A stretch of 64,000 nucleotides of DNA from Actinoallomurus sp963823735 (GCA_963823735.1 CAWGMO010000001.1:744001-808000); one strand, 5' to 3'. Shown: positions 42,887 through 53,089, counted from the first letter of the stretch. Numbers and translations are program-made. The notes: generated from the letters alone by a model not told the origin.

Positions 42887-43939
42887 TCACGGTTGTGCCG
42901 GGGAGCCGTACTTCAGGATCACGTCACTCGTCGGAATGAGATCGCCCTGCCGCGAGACGTCCAGCGTCCCCACGCCCCAGGCGGACACCGATCCGGGCAC
43001 GAGAGCAAGCGAAGCGAGCTCGGTCGTGGTGCCCGTGGCCTGCGGGAGCGGGACCGCGCTCCAGGCCCCGCCGGCATACCGAAGCAACCTCGTCCCGTCC
43101 GCGATCGCCCAGAGCCCCTGCGCCCCGTCCGAGATGACCTTCCTGACATTGCGGACCCCGGCCACCGGCGTACCGGCCGTCCACCCGCTCCCGTCCCAGT
43201 GCAGAGCAAGCCCGGTGTTCGGCGCCTGCCCCGTCACCCAGACGTCAGCGGCCCCGAGGGCCACCACACTGTTCAGGGAGTCCATCGGCCGCGTGAGCAC
43301 CGTGGCCCAGCCGTGCCCGTCCCAGTGCATCACCGCCCCCTCGTACTGGGTCGGCCCGGAAACCAGCCCGGTCGCCCAGATGTCCTGCCCGGACACGAAG
43401 CTGACGTCTTTCACCCAACCGGGCACTGAGACGGTCGTCCAGGACGTCCCGTCGTAGTGCCGCGCGCTACCGGCCGCCAGATCGTCGGCACCTTCCCCAA
43501 GAATCCAGACGTCGTCCCGCCCCAGCAGAGCGATGGAGTCCCCGACAGGTTCGAACGTGTTCCTGGAGGAGACCTGCCAGGACGTCCCGTCCCAGTGCAG
43601 GGTGTACGCCGTGTCCTGCGCGTCCGTACCAGTGATCCAGAGGTCGTCGTCGGAGGTCGCGGCGACGTGCACGAGGTAGATACCTTCGACGGAGGCGGGG
43701 AGGTCCACCGCGTTCCAGCTCACACCGTCCCAGTGCCGCACGACCGCATGATTCCGCCCGGCCGTCACTTCGCTGCCAACGGCCCAGGCGTCTGAGTCAC
43801 TGATCGCTGTAACGTCTTTGAGCTGCGCGTTCGCATGCTGGTCAGCGATCCGCCACTCGCCGTCCGTGGCGTGCGCGGGGAGAGCGGCCATGCAGGTGAG
43901 CATGATCGCAGTACCGGTCACGATGTTAAATCGCCGCAT
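42887..43939 (-). CDS. secreted beta-propeller-like protein
   Basis: 350 residues; ATG 43939 with AGGG upstream. Signal peptide TAIMLTCMAALPAHATDGEW. Then about seven repeats of the form AWAVGSxx...VVRHWDGVSWNAVDLP, DLWITGTD...LHWDGTSWQV, DVWILGEG...RHYDGTSWTTV, i.e. a WD-like/Kelch-like propeller with W-D-G-x-x-W hairpins. Exported, probably a binding module. It lies downstream of the type VII cargo genes in the same direction and may be secreted or act with them. Confidence 0.78.
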   Translation of the reverse strand: MRRFNIVTGTAIMLTCMAALPAHATDGEWRIADQHANAQLKDVTAISDSDAWAVGSEVTAGRNHAVVRHWDGVSWNAVDLPASVEGIYLVHVAATSDDDLWITGTDAQDTAYTLHWDGTSWQVSSRNTFEPVGDSIALLGRDDVWILGEGADDLAAGSARHYDGTSWTTVSVPGWVKDVSFVSGQDIWATGLVSGPTQYEGAVMHWDGHGWATVLTRPMDSLNSVVALGAADVWVTGQAPNTGLALHWDGSGWTAGTPVAGVRNVRKVISDGAQGLWAIADGTRLLRYAGGAWSAVPLPQATGTTTELASLALVPGSVSAWGVGTLDVSRQGDLIPTSDVILKYGSPAQP

Positions 43940-44019
43940 GCGTGTCCCTATCTGTGCGGAGAGTGATCAATCGCCAGATCAAAGACGCGCTGCGGCAGCC
44001 CCTGGTTGTCCGGGGGTTA

Positions 44020-44856
44020 TCAGTTGTGGTTCGAAAGCTGCGCGATGATCGCCCGAACGACGGTGACCGCGTCCTGCTTGCTCTTCCCGTACGGCAGATC
44101 CGTACCCTGCAGCTCGCTCTTCCCCGCCACACCCGGCGGGTAGTCCGCCCCACGCCACTGGACGACGATCATCACATTGTGGAAGCGGCATCCCACGACC
44201 GCGCCACCGACGTCATAGGTCGTTTCGACCTTCTCCATCGCGTACGCGGACTTGAACTTCGGCTGCTTCACCGAAGCCGCGAAGGCCTTGTCTCCCAGGT
44301 GTGCGACAGTTTCCGCCGGTCCGACATCAGCCTGCAAGGCGTTGTCGGTGAGATCGCCCTTGGGTGGCACGAAGCCGGCGCATGGCTGTTTGTTCCGCCC
44401 ATCACAGTGCGCCCAGTCCGAGGTCAGCGCGCCGCCCGCGTCGCCGTCACTGGAGAACCTGAGGACCTCAACCCGAAGAGCACGTGCGCTTGACGTGCTG
44501 AACGCACCCCAGATGTTGAGTTGATCGTTGAGATTCTTGGTGTTCAGATCATCCGCGCCCGGCCCATCCCACTTCAAGCCGGGCGGGACGACGGCGCTGA
44601 TCGCCGGATACAGCACAGGCATCGAGATCACCCGACCGGACGGCGCGACACCGGCCTTCGTCGGCCCGGGCGGTACTCGAAGAGGAGTGCTTGTTGGACT
44701 TGGCGTGGCCTTCGGCTCCTTGTTCGCCGGCCACAGGAGCCAGGATGAGCCTGCGAGCACCACCAGCACGGCCGCGCCCACCACGCCCCACTTGCGGCGG
44801 TCGTTACGTCGCCGAGGTGATGCGAGAGCGGGTTCGGACACCTTGTCCGATGTCAT
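44020..44856 (-). CDS. membrane-anchored protein in type VII cargo operon
   Basis: 278 residues; ATG 44856 with GGAG just upstream. Short basic N-terminus, one transmembrane helix (WGVVGAAVLVVLAGSSWLLW), a Thr/Pro/Ser linker (EPKATPSPTSTPLRVPPGPT), and an extracytoplasmic alpha/beta domain (~80-278) with a CDGRNKQPCAGF disulfide-type pair and a lone VVGCRFHN. The topology is common in actinobacterial proteins accompanying ESX-like cargo. No enzymatic motif. It lies 24 bases downstream of the WXG-type gene, so is co-transcribed. Confidence 0.72.
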   Translation of the reverse strand: MTSDKVSEPALASPRRRNDRRKWGVVGAAVLVVLAGSSWLLWPANKEPKATPSPTSTPLRVPPGPTKAGVAPSGRVISMPVLYPAISAVVPPGLKWDGPGADDLNTKNLNDQLNIWGAFSTSSARALRVEVLRFSSDGDAGGALTSDWAHCDGRNKQPCAGFVPPKGDLTDNALQADVGPAETVAHLGDKAFAASVKQPKFKSAYAMEKVETTYDVGGAVVGCRFHNVMIVVQWRGADYPPGVAGKSELQGTDLPYGKSKQDAVTVVRAIIAQLSNHN

Positions 44857-44880
44857 ACGACTCCTATCGGCCAGTGAGGT

Positions 44881-45774
44881 TCATCCGGCGATCGCAATGA
44901 TTCCAATTTCGCCACCGAGCTCTTCAACAACCGGGCCCAGCTTCGTCAGGACATCGATGGGGTTCTTTCCCCCCTTGATGTCTCCGATGATTTCGCCGAT
45001 CTGCTTCTGCTGCCCTCTCAGCTTGGTCAGATCGGCAAGGTTCTGTTTGAAGTTCGGCTTGGACGCCTCATCCTTCAGTTCAGCCTGCAGACGTTTGACG
45101 GCCTTGGCATCGTCAGTCTGCTGCGCTTTGCTCAGGAGCCCGTTCGGATCGAGTGAACCAGGCTGCCCAGAGGCACCGCTGTAGTAGTTCAGACCACTCG
45201 AGAGCTCCGCGGTCAGTACGACGAGCTCGGCGTCGGCCTGCATACGGATCTTCTGGGCTTGGATACGCGCCTTGGTGATGAGAGAGTCCAGCGCGTTGTA
45301 CACGGCGGCGGGCTTGCCGGGAACGCATGTGACCTCCGTGGCGTCGCCGTCTGGCGAGACACTCACGTAGCCTGCGTTGACGGCGATATCAACCTTCTGC
45401 TCGACCTGGTACTCGAGCTTCGCGAGTCTCAGCGCCAGCTTGTCGATCACTGCGGCGATCCCCGCGATGACACGGTTCGTTCCGTTCATCATCACGGCGT
45501 CCTGGCCGTAGCTGGCCTTGAACATCGAGGCGGTCTCACCGACCCACTGATCATGATCGTCGGCTATGAGCTGGTCGACACGACCACTCAGCGTCCGCAC
45601 CTCAGAACTACATTTGGATGCGAAATCGTAGAGATCGCCGGCGAGGTTGTTGAGGCCGCCGAAGTCGCCGGTAATGAAATGCCCCCACACAAGAGGAAGC
45701 GACTCCCGGTGGCTCGGTATTTCTGCTCCGGGAAGCTTGCCGATAGGCGCTGGCCTCGGGTCCAGATCTGCCAC
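44881..45774 (-). CDS. long WXG100-like type VII secretion protein
   Basis: 297 residues; ATG 45774 with GGAG. The first ~120 residues are helical with a Trp-X-Gly turn (DDHDQWVGETASMFKASYGQ) between two helices, the hallmark of WXG100/ESAT-6 folds. A second helical part follows (ITKARIQAQKIRMQADAELV) and the C-terminus is rich in Gly/Ile. Substrates of ESX-like secretion commonly have this layout with a C-terminal effector or partner segment. No toxin motif is seen. Confidence 0.75.
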   Translation of the reverse strand: MADLDPRPAPIGKLPGAEIPSHRESLPLVWGHFITGDFGGLNNLAGDLYDFASKCSSEVRTLSGRVDQLIADDHDQWVGETASMFKASYGQDAVMMNGTNRVIAGIAAVIDKLALRLAKLEYQVEQKVDIAVNAGYVSVSPDGDATEVTCVPGKPAAVYNALDSLITKARIQAQKIRMQADAELVVLTAELSSGLNYYSGASGQPGSLDPNGLLSKAQQTDDAKAVKRLQAELKDEASKPNFKQNLADLTKLRGQQKQIGEIIGDIKGGKNPIDVLTKLGPVVEELGGEIGIIAIAG

Positions 45775-45786
45775 AGTAAGCTCCGA

Positions 45787-46134
45787 TCAGGGGTTGGGCG
45801 GAGTCGGGAGAGTAATATCGGGAATTATCTCCTTCACTGCCCGCTGTAGACGAGTGGTCGCGTCCTCGGTGTACACATACGACTCACCGGCAAAATTAAG
45901 CTTTGAGCCGTGATTATATGTCGCCTGGGCGATCATCAGGTGCAGCTCACCGATCGTCCGCAACGTGGTCTCCAGCGTCGCGTTGGACTGAACATTTCCG
46001 GTGTCGGGGCGGGTGAATCCGGATACCGGCATAAGGTTCTTGTATTCGATGGCCGTCCGCTGGAAGTTCCTGCCGGTCTCGATCACTTTGCCGGCATAGA
46101 CCTTGTATCCCGCTGACCTGTCACTCATCGTCAT
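45787..46134 (-). CDS. small helical ESX-like protein
   Basis: 115 residues (ATG 46134; MSDRSAG at 46128 also possible). Almost entirely helical, with YKVYAGKVIETGRNFQRTAI and TLETTLRTIGELHLMIAQAT. It resembles the DUF6317/ESX-1 secretion-associated small proteins that pair with WXG-type partners. Its start overlaps the stop of the upstream SAV_915-like gene, and the next gene begins 12 bases on. A partner or chaperone of the long WXG protein is likely. Confidence 0.68.
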   Translation of the reverse strand: MTMSDRSAGYKVYAGKVIETGRNFQRTAIEYKNLMPVSGFTRPDTGNVQSNATLETTLRTIGELHLMIAQATYNHGSKLNFAGESYVYTEDATTRLQRAVKEIIPDITLPTPPNP

Positions 46135-46537
46135 CCCCCTGCCATGCGTGGACCGTATCCTCGGTCCATTGCGGGACCCCTTGCTTGAGCTCGGGATCCA
46201 CGACCACCGATATGTCGGCCCCCGCGACCTGAACGAGAAGATCCAATACGGCGATCTTCACGTGTGGCTGGTGAGTCCCCAGTGCGCTGACGAGCTGCTC
46301 CCGGCCGGTGAACACGGCCAGTGCCGGCGAGCTGTCGTCGAGTTGGCGGAGTTCGAAGCGGACGTGCTGGGTGCCGTCCGTCGGAGCGGGTCCGTGCGGG
46401 CGGGTGGGTACGTAGACGTACGCCACCGCATCCTCCTCCGGCGCTTCGCGTGGTGGCGAGGCGGCTTCGATCGGCTGGCCGGGAAGCGGTGCGGGTGGGC
46501 CGTAATTTCGGCCACCCCCGAAATTCGAAAAAGACAT
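46121..46537 (-). CDS. SAV_915-like (SseB-like) cytoplasmic protein
   Basis: 138 residues from ATG 46537, preferred over 46543 because AGGGG lies 6 bases before it. Gly/Pro-rich N-terminus (FSNFGGGRNYGPPAPLPGQP), then VAYVYVPTRPHGPAPTDG, FTGREQLVSALGTHQPHVKI and VVVDPELKQG, the pattern of SAV_915/SseB-like proteins frequent in actinobacterial ESX loci. First gene of the four-gene secretion cargo operon. Its promoter lies between 46537 and the divergent HIT gene. Confidence 0.7.
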   Translation of the reverse strand: MSFSNFGGGRNYGPPAPLPGQPIEAASPPREAPEEDAVAYVYVPTRPHGPAPTDGTQHVRFELRQLDDSSPALAVFTGREQLVSALGTHQPHVKIAVLDLLVQVAGADISVVVDPELKQGVPQWTEDTVHAWQGDDDE

Positions 46538-46753
46538 GCCCATCCCCTATGACCATGGATCACGTCAGCGATCCACGACACGAAGCCGCCCCCGGCCCCT
46601 TCGACTTCGCCCTACTCTGCGACTTTTACGAGATTTGCCCGAATCACAGCTAGCACAACTACCGTGTCGGGACATTGACCGACACCTTAAACCATCTGTC
46701 AATGGCGGTCATGCAACCGCTATCCATGATCAAGCGGCGATGGGACCATCAAG

Positions 46754-47260
46754 ATGTCTACTCCCCAGGACAAATGTCTCGCCTGCGACCTTCTCACCGG
46801 CGTCCGACAGCTCCCAGGCGGACGGCTTCACGAGACGTCCCGGTGGGTCGTGGAGCACACCATCGGACCGCTCGGGCTGGGGACTCTCGTGGTCAAGCCC
46901 ATCCGGCACATGGTCCACCTGGCCGATCTCGACGCGACCGAAAGCGTGGAACTCGGCCCGCTCCTACGGCAGACCGCCGCGGCGGTGACGGAGATCGTCG
47001 ACGCTGAGCAGGTCTACACCTGCCTCTGGTCACACGCGGGCGGGGTGCCGGTGCACATTCATTTCGTGGTCCAGCCGATCACACGCGCCGACATGACCCG
47101 CTTCAATGCCCTCGGGCCGGACCTGCAGACGGCGATGTTCCACGAGGGCACACTCCCCGGCGAAGACGAAATCAAGCTTATTTGCTTACGATTCCGAAAT
47201 CTCTTCGCCGACTACGAAAACGCTGTCGTCAGCGACGGCGACGCAGCAGAACAAGAATAA
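46754..47260 (+). CDS. HIT family nucleotide hydrolase/transferase
   Basis: 168 residues. CLACDLLTG zinc-type Cys pair at the start, GPLGLGTLVVKPIRHMVHLA, and the histidine-triad block GVPVHIHFVVQPITRADM (HxHxV form, with the third His replaced by Val-Val-Gln). HIT proteins hydrolyse or transfer nucleotide monophosphates from dinucleoside polyphosphates or aminoacyl adenylates. The loss of the last His is shared with several actinobacterial accessory-region homologues. It is divergent from the type VII cargo operon. Confidence 0.85.
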   Translation: MSTPQDKCLACDLLTGVRQLPGGRLHETSRWVVEHTIGPLGLGTLVVKPIRHMVHLADLDATESVELGPLLRQTAAAVTEIVDAEQVYTCLWSHAGGVPVHIHFVVQPITRADMTRFNALGPDLQTAMFHEGTLPGEDEIKLICLRFRNLFADYENAVVSDGDAAEQE

Positions 47261-47271
47261 GGAAGACTGCA

Positions 47272-47511
47272 ATGACGACTCCGCCTACGGTTATCATGAT
47301 AACCCTTTCGACTATTCTAACGACTGCTGGTCAAGGCTCGTTGTACCCACTTCGATCGGGCCAAACATGGCCTTCTCCCCAGAGTGGAGACGACGTGAGT
47401 GGGTACTCTTCACCCACTCACCCTGCCGCCGCCGCTGGTCAAGCCCGTGCTCAGAGCTCCTGGAGGCGAACCCGCAGGACCTCGGCCTCGGGAGCGCCCA
47501 GGCCGTCATAG
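47272..47511 (+). CDS. possible small protein after HIT gene
   Basis: GGAAG lies 7 bases before ATG 47272, 12 bases after the HIT stop. The frame gives a hydrophobic N-terminus (MTTPPTVIMITLSTILTTAG), then a Ser/Pro/Gly-rich stretch. It runs 61 bases into the antisense of the NB-ARC gene. The start signal and position argue for it; the low-complexity, Arg-rich end argues against the full length. Confidence 0.35.
   Translation: MTTPPTVIMITLSTILTTAGQGSLYPLRSGQTWPSPQSGDDVSGYSSPTHPAAAAGQARAQSSWRRTRRTSASGAPRPS
47396..47420. terminator. hairpin between HIT region and SARP gene
   Basis: A perfect 9-base stem, TGAGTGGGT (47396-47404) with ACCCACTCA (47412-47420), and a 7-base loop. It lies 31 bases past the stop of the minus-strand SARP gene. 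Confidence 0.6.
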
Positions 47512-50500
47512 ATGTCGAGCGCTCGACGCCAGTGGGTTCCGGCCGCCTCCCGGCCGCTGGTCTTGAAGGCGATCTCGCCGAGGCCGTCCAGGCACTGGGC
47601 TTCGAGGTAGGGGTCTGCCACGTCACGGGCGAGAATCAGGGCGCGCTCGTAGCTCTCGTGGGCGGGAATGAGCAGACCGCTGCCGCGCTGTGCGTCGCCG
47701 ATCCTGTGGAGTGCGCACACCTGCTCGTACGAATCGTCGATCTCCTGCGCCAGGGCCAGCGCCTCCCGCAGCGGTTTCAATGCTTTCGCGTAGAGCTCCA
47801 GGTGCACATAGGTGGCCCCCATGTTGCTCAGCGCGTCGGCCTGGTTGCGGCGGTCTCCGGTTTCGCGATGGATGCCGAGCGCCTCACCGTAGAAGTACAA
47901 CGCCTCGTCGTGTCGACCCTTGTACTGGTGGACGTTGGCGATGTTGTTCAGCGCCACGGCTTCGTGCTGCCGCCATCCGAGCTCTCTGAACAACGCCAGC
48001 GCCGCCTGAAACATCTCCAGTGCGTCGCGGTGGTACCCCGCCTTGTACTCGAGCTCACCGAGGTTGTTCATGTTGATCGCCTCATTCGAAGTGTTCTTCA
48101 CTTCCTTGGCGATCGTGAGAGATTCCTTGAAGTCCGCCGCCGCGTCGGCCGCGTGCCCGAGATAGGCGCGGGCGATTCCGCGGTGCAGCAGGGCGTTCGA
48201 TTCTCCGTTCCGCCCGCCGACGGCACGGTACAGAGTGAGGGCCTCTTCCGCGTACTCCAGGGCGCGGCGGTTACTTCCGGACAGCCATGACGTCAGCGCC
48301 AACTGGTCGAGAGAGTCGGCCTCACGGTGCCGGTCTCCGAGTTCCTGGAATATGCGCAGTGCACGGTGTCCGTGTTCGAGAGAGTCGGTGTAGTGGCTCG
48401 TACGGCTCCGTACGAGAGCGAGTTCGAGCGCCGCGCACGCCTCACCGTGGCGATCGCCCGTCCGTTGGCAGATCTGCTGGGCCGTCTCGTGAACGCGGGC
48501 CGCTTCGTCCCAGTGAGCCGACTGTTGTAAATAGGTCGCGAGCACCGAGGAAAAGCACACTGCGTACTCCGGGAAGTCGTACTCGGCGGCATAACGGCTA
48601 CAGGCCACGAGATTGGCGCGCTCGTCCCGTAACCAGGAGGCGGCGGTGCTCGCGTCGTTCGGCACCTTCGTACGGGCGGCGACGCGATGCTTGTAGGGAT
48701 ACAGCACGTGGTCGGCCTGGTCGGCCTTCCGCAGGTAGAAGTCGAGGAGCCGCTGTACGGCCCGCCGGGGTTCGTCCTGCGGCTCCTCACGCGCCACGCA
48801 CTGCCCGGCGTACTCACGGACCAGGTCGTGAAATCGGACTCGCCCCGAGCGCGGCTCTTCGACAAGGTGCTGATCGATCAGGTCTTCCAGCGCCCGCTCC
48901 GCGTCGTACGGGTCACAGTCGATGAGGGCGGCTGCCGCGTCGGCCGTGAGGTCGGCGCCGATGTGCAGGCCGAGGCGGCGGAACGCCCGCCTGTGGTCCG
49001 GCGAAAGGTCCCGGTAGGACTGTTCGAACGCGGTCGTGAGGTCGAGGTCGCCGACGCGCAGTTGTGCCAGGCGGTTCTTCGTCTGGGTCAGCCTCGCGAG
49101 ATGAGAGGTGATGCTGCGCGCGGGGCGGTTACGGAGCAACGTGGCCGAGATCGTGATCGCCAGCGGCAGGTGGCCGCAGATCCGTACGACTTCGTCGACC
49201 GCGTGTGCGTCCAGCGGCCGATCTTGGCCGACGGTCTGCCGGAACAGCAGCGACGCCTCGTCGGGGGCGAGGACGTTCAACGACAGCGAGCGTACGCCGT
49301 CGAGGCCGGCGAGCCGGCCGCGGCTGGTGATCAGAACCAGGCACCCGGGTGCTCCCGGCAGCAGCGGAGAGACCTGGTCGGCGCGCTCCGCGTCGTCCAG
49401 CACGATGAGGACGCGCTGGTCGGCGAGGCGTGCTCGCCACAGGGCGGCGCGTTCCTCCAGGGTCCGCGGGATCTTGCTGGAATCCTCGCCGATCATGCGA
49501 AGGAGGATCTCGAGGCTGTCGGCGGGTTCGAGAGGGCTGCGATGGGGGTCGTGTCCGCGCAGGTTGAGAAAGATCCGACCGTCCGGGTACCGGCCGGCGA
49601 TCTGATGCGCGATGTGGGTCGCGAGAGTCGTCTTGCCGATGCCCGCCATGCCGTCGATGGCCTCGATGGCGACCGCGGTCGGTGTGGATCCCAAAGTGGC
49701 GTACAGGCGGTCCAGCTCACGGCTCCGGCCGGTGAAGGTCGGAATATCGCGCGGCAGGTTGTCGGCGAGGCGTGTGCTCGGGGAACGTCCACGTGTGGTT
49801 GGAATCAGCAGCTCGCGATCGCCTGCCAGGACGCGTTCGTGCATCTCTTGTAGCGTCGGGCCTGGTTCGTTTCCAACGTCACTCGACGAGGCGATTCCTG
49901 GCCTTGCGATATACCTCCAGTGCCTCACTCTGCCGGCCGCCTCGAAACAGAGCGAGCATCAGGTACTCGACGAACCCGTCGTCGTAGGGGTATTGCACGA
50001 CCAGTCCGGAGAGTTCCGCCACCAGATCGTTGTGCCGGCCGATGCCGAGTTCAAGCTCGATGCGTCTGGCGATGCCCGCTCGGTGGAGGTTCATCAGGCC
50101 TGTCCTGATGTTTTCCACCCATTCCCCCGACAGATCCGAGAGCGGATCCCCTCGCCACAGCCGCTCGGCCTCGACCAGCAGGCGGATCGCCTCCTCGTCA
50201 TGCCTCTTGCCGACGATGGATCGTGCCTGAGTGTGCAGATCGCGGAATCGATGCATGTCAACGAGCTCAGGGTCGACGTCCAGCTCGTACGCGCCGGCTC
50301 GGGACAGGATCCGGGCCTCGCCATTCCCGAACTCCCGGTCCAGCCGTCCGCGTAACCGCGTGATGTAGGAGTGGATGCTCGCGCGTGCCTTCGGCGGCGA
50401 TTTCTCCCACACCCTGTCGATCATGAAATCGATGGAGACGGGCTTTCGAACCGCCAAGAGGAGCATGGCCAGCACATATCGCTCTTTGGGTGACCCCAGC

Positions 50501-50556
50501 TCACAGCGCCGGTCGTTGTCCCACAGCTCCACCGGTCCGAGCAGCCGGAACTCCAC
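47451..50556 (-). pseudogene. SARP-BTAD-NB-ARC-TPR regulator (AfsR-like), one frameshift
   Basis: GTG 50556 has AAAGG upstream. First block: SARP DNA-binding wing (VEFRLLGPVELWDNDRRCEL, YVLAMLLLAVRKPVSIDFMI) and BTAD domain to about 49883. Second block after one extra T near 49880: NEPGPTLQEMHERVLAGDRE, P-loop IDGMAGIGKTTLATHIAH, LIVLDDAERADQV, then at least seven TPR repeats to the C-terminus. The joined product is ~1035 residues, the normal AfsR/SARP architecture. It would activate nearby or distant operons in response to an ATP- and ligand-dependent switch. The clean restoration of LVE-DVGNEPG suggests an indel error rather than decay. Confidence 0.85.
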
Positions 50557-50781
50557 GGGCGTCCTTTCGCCGCGCAAGGGCCTTCTTTGCCCAGTTTCTC
50601 ACCGGATGCACGGATCGGTCCATGGGTGCGGTGACCGGTCACTGCCATAGCGTCACGTTTGTTGCAAGGTCTTGTTCAGACAGGCGAGTGACTCTCAAGT
50701 CAGTGTCGCGGTAAAGGGACGCGGCCACGTGAACGGACCCGGCGATCCCGGGATCCGTTTGAGATGGGGGAGAGAAACGCC

Positions 50782-51978
50782 ATGTCCGGCCTTGAATGGC
50801 GCAGTGTTCCGGTAGGACCTGATTCGGCGCGGTGGGTCACGCGTCAGAGCGAGCGTACGGTCCTGATCATTGTTCACACGGTCACCTCCGGGCAGCGGCT
50901 GCTGGACGTCGTCCAGCTCCTCTCCGCGGACCTTCGCGTCCAGGTGGTCTTCACGATGGCCCCCGATGTGTTCGGCAACGGGGTGCCCGAGCTGCTGCGG
51001 CACATCGGCGGCGTCGTCCTGCCCTGGCAGCAGGCCGTCCACGAGCGGTTCGACCTGGCCATCGCCGCCGCGTACGGGGGAATCGACGACATCCACGCGC
51101 CGCTGATCGTCGTCCCCCACGGCGCGGGGTACAACAAGCGGGTCAGCAGGCGTCTCGCCGGCGGCGCGCGTACGGCGCGCGGGGTGTACGGCCTCGCCGC
51201 GCAGGAGCTGGTCCGGGACGGGGTCGTGGTCCCGAGCGCGATCGCGCTCGCCCACAAGCGGGAACTGCGGCGGCTCGCCCGGTCCTGCCCGGACGCGCTG
51301 CCGGTCGCCACGGTCGTGGGCGACCCCTGCCACGATCGCCTCGTCGCCAGCGCGCCCCACCGGCCCGCGTACCGCCACGCGCTCGGCGTCGCCGACGACC
51401 AGCGCCTCGTGGTCGTGACGTCGACCTGGGGCACCAAGTCCCTTTTCGGCCGGCACGCCGAGCTGCTGCGCCGCCTGTCGTCCGAGCTCGGCGACGAGTT
51501 CCGCCTCGCCGCGCTGCTCCACCCCAACGTCTGGTTCGGGCACGGCGTCTGGCAGATCCGCGCGTGGCTGGACGACTGCCTGCGACGGGGGCTGACACTG
51601 GTGCCGCCAGAGGCCGACTGGCGCGGAGCGCTGGTCGCCGCCGACCATGTCGTCGGCGACCACGGATCCGTGGCGGTGTACTCAACGGTCACCGGGACGC
51701 CCGTCCTCCTCGCCGGCAGCGCTGGCGACGACGTCGACCAGGACTCCGCCGGAGGCCTGCTGGCCGCGACCGCCCGCCGGTTCGACGCGGCCGAGCCGCT
51801 CAAGGCCCAGCTCACGAGCGGCGACGCGGCGGCGTACGCGGCGGTCGTCGAGCGCCTCACCTCCGAACCCGGCCGCTTCGCCGCGAACATGCGCCGCCTC
51901 ATCTACCGCGAACTGCGGCTGCCCCAGCCACCGACCGTCCCCCGCGTCGACCCGGTGCCGGCGCCTCGTCTGGTCTGA
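50782..51978 (+). CDS. CDP-glycerol glycerophosphotransferase-like protein
   Basis: 398 residues; GGGGAGAG precedes ATG 50782. A Rossmann-like N-terminal half (VVFTMAPDVFGNGVPELLRH, IDDIHAPLIVVPHGAGYNKR) and a C-terminal half with VVGDHGSVAVYSTVTGTPVL, the nucleotide-glycerol or nucleotide-sugar binding motif of the TagF/TagB-like GT-B family. No membrane helix. It probably transfers a glycerophosphate or sugar residue to a cell-wall or small-molecule acceptor. The PfkB-like kinase gene follows 12 bases later, so the pair likely prepares and uses one substrate. Confidence 0.7.
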   Translation: MSGLEWRSVPVGPDSARWVTRQSERTVLIIVHTVTSGQRLLDVVQLLSADLRVQVVFTMAPDVFGNGVPELLRHIGGVVLPWQQAVHERFDLAIAAAYGGIDDIHAPLIVVPHGAGYNKRVSRRLAGGARTARGVYGLAAQELVRDGVVVPSAIALAHKRELRRLARSCPDALPVATVVGDPCHDRLVASAPHRPAYRHALGVADDQRLVVVTSTWGTKSLFGRHAELLRRLSSELGDEFRLAALLHPNVWFGHGVWQIRAWLDDCLRRGLTLVPPEADWRGALVAADHVVGDHGSVAVYSTVTGTPVLLAGSAGDDVDQDSAGGLLAATARRFDAAEPLKAQLTSGDAAAYAAVVERLTSEPGRFAANMRRLIYRELRLPQPPTVPRVDPVPAPRLV

Positions 51979-51990
51979 ACGGAGAACACT

Positions 51991-52929
51991 GTGGGAAGCA
52001 AAATCGTCGTCGCGGGCGTGACCAGCCTGTACATGGCAATGCCCGTTGAGGAGTTCCCGATCCCGTACGCCTCAGTGCGGTTCCCCGAGTGGCTACATGC
52101 CGAGGTATCTGGAGCCGGCTGCCACATCGCTCACATCCTTCGAAAACTCGGCGATGACGTACGCCTCTGTACGTTCATCGGAAATGACATTCCCGGCGAG
52201 GCGATCCGCGCTTCGCTACGCACCCGTGGGCTGCTCGGACCGGGTGTCGTCATGGCCGAGGAATCGTCGCTCGGCGTCGTGCTCGTCGGCCCGGAGGGCC
52301 GGAGAAGCGGCCACCCGTACGTGGCGGGCGTGAACGCCGTCGAATACCCGGTCGAAGAATTTCGGCGCGCGATGGGAGAGGCCGATCTCGCCGTGCTCAC
52401 GAACACCGGATTCGTCCAACCTCTGATTCAGTCGGCGGTCGAGGCGGGTACGCCGATCGCCGTCGACGTACACCTCATCACCGATCTGAATGATGGATAT
52501 TCCAGACCATGGCTCGAAGTCGCGGACATCATCTTCTGCAGCCATGAACGGCTGCCCTGCCGACCGCGACAATGGATCGCCCAGATCTTCGAGCAGTACC
52601 CCGGCTGCACGATCGCCGCGGTCGGCCTCGGTGGGCGAGGCTGCCTCATGGGCCTCGACGACGGCCGGCTCATCGAGGTATCGGCCGTCGCTCCTCGCGG
52701 AGTGGTGAGCACGTCCGGCGCCGGCGACGCCCTGTTCGCGTCGTTCCTCCACGGTTGGCTCGCGACGGGGAACGCGGTCTCGGCCCTTGAGAACGCTGTG
52801 CTCTACGCAGGGTGGAAGTGTGGATCGCCCATCCCGCCGTCCGTCTCACTCAGCGAGGCTGAACTCGCCCAACTCCGACGTATCCACCCCGCCACCACGA
52901 CATTCAGTCGCTGGGATACGGCCGCCTGA
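51991..52929 (+). CDS. PfkB family carbohydrate kinase
   Basis: 312 residues; GTG 51991 with GGAG. N-terminal IVVAGVTSLYMAMPVEEFPI, the substrate-side GAGCHIAHILRKLGDDV, and the PfkB signature VVSTSGAGDALFASFLHGWL with the catalytic Asp. The family phosphorylates sugars, nucleosides or related alcohols with ATP. It pairs with the upstream glycerophosphotransferase-like gene; a conserved two-gene unit is inferred. An AT-rich segment and a micro-ORF follow. Confidence 0.9.
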   Translation: MGSKIVVAGVTSLYMAMPVEEFPIPYASVRFPEWLHAEVSGAGCHIAHILRKLGDDVRLCTFIGNDIPGEAIRASLRTRGLLGPGVVMAEESSLGVVLVGPEGRRSGHPYVAGVNAVEYPVEEFRRAMGEADLAVLTNTGFVQPLIQSAVEAGTPIAVDVHLITDLNDGYSRPWLEVADIIFCSHERLPCRPRQWIAQIFEQYPGCTIAAVGLGGRGCLMGLDDGRLIEVSAVAPRGVVSTSGAGDALFASFLHGWLATGNAVSALENAVLYAGWKCGSPIPPSVSLSEAELAQLRRIHPATTTFSRWDTAA

Positions 52930-53089
52930 GCATAGTGAGACGACGTTAGAAAGTTACCCAATTACCATCGATGTGGAGATATATTACACTCTCCGAAAAC
53001 GGCTGAATTCAGCAAGATCGTCACACCCGCCCCCCTCCTCCGGTATCTTTTCCATGATCGTTAGCTAAGACTCCAGAGGAGGAGGTCCG

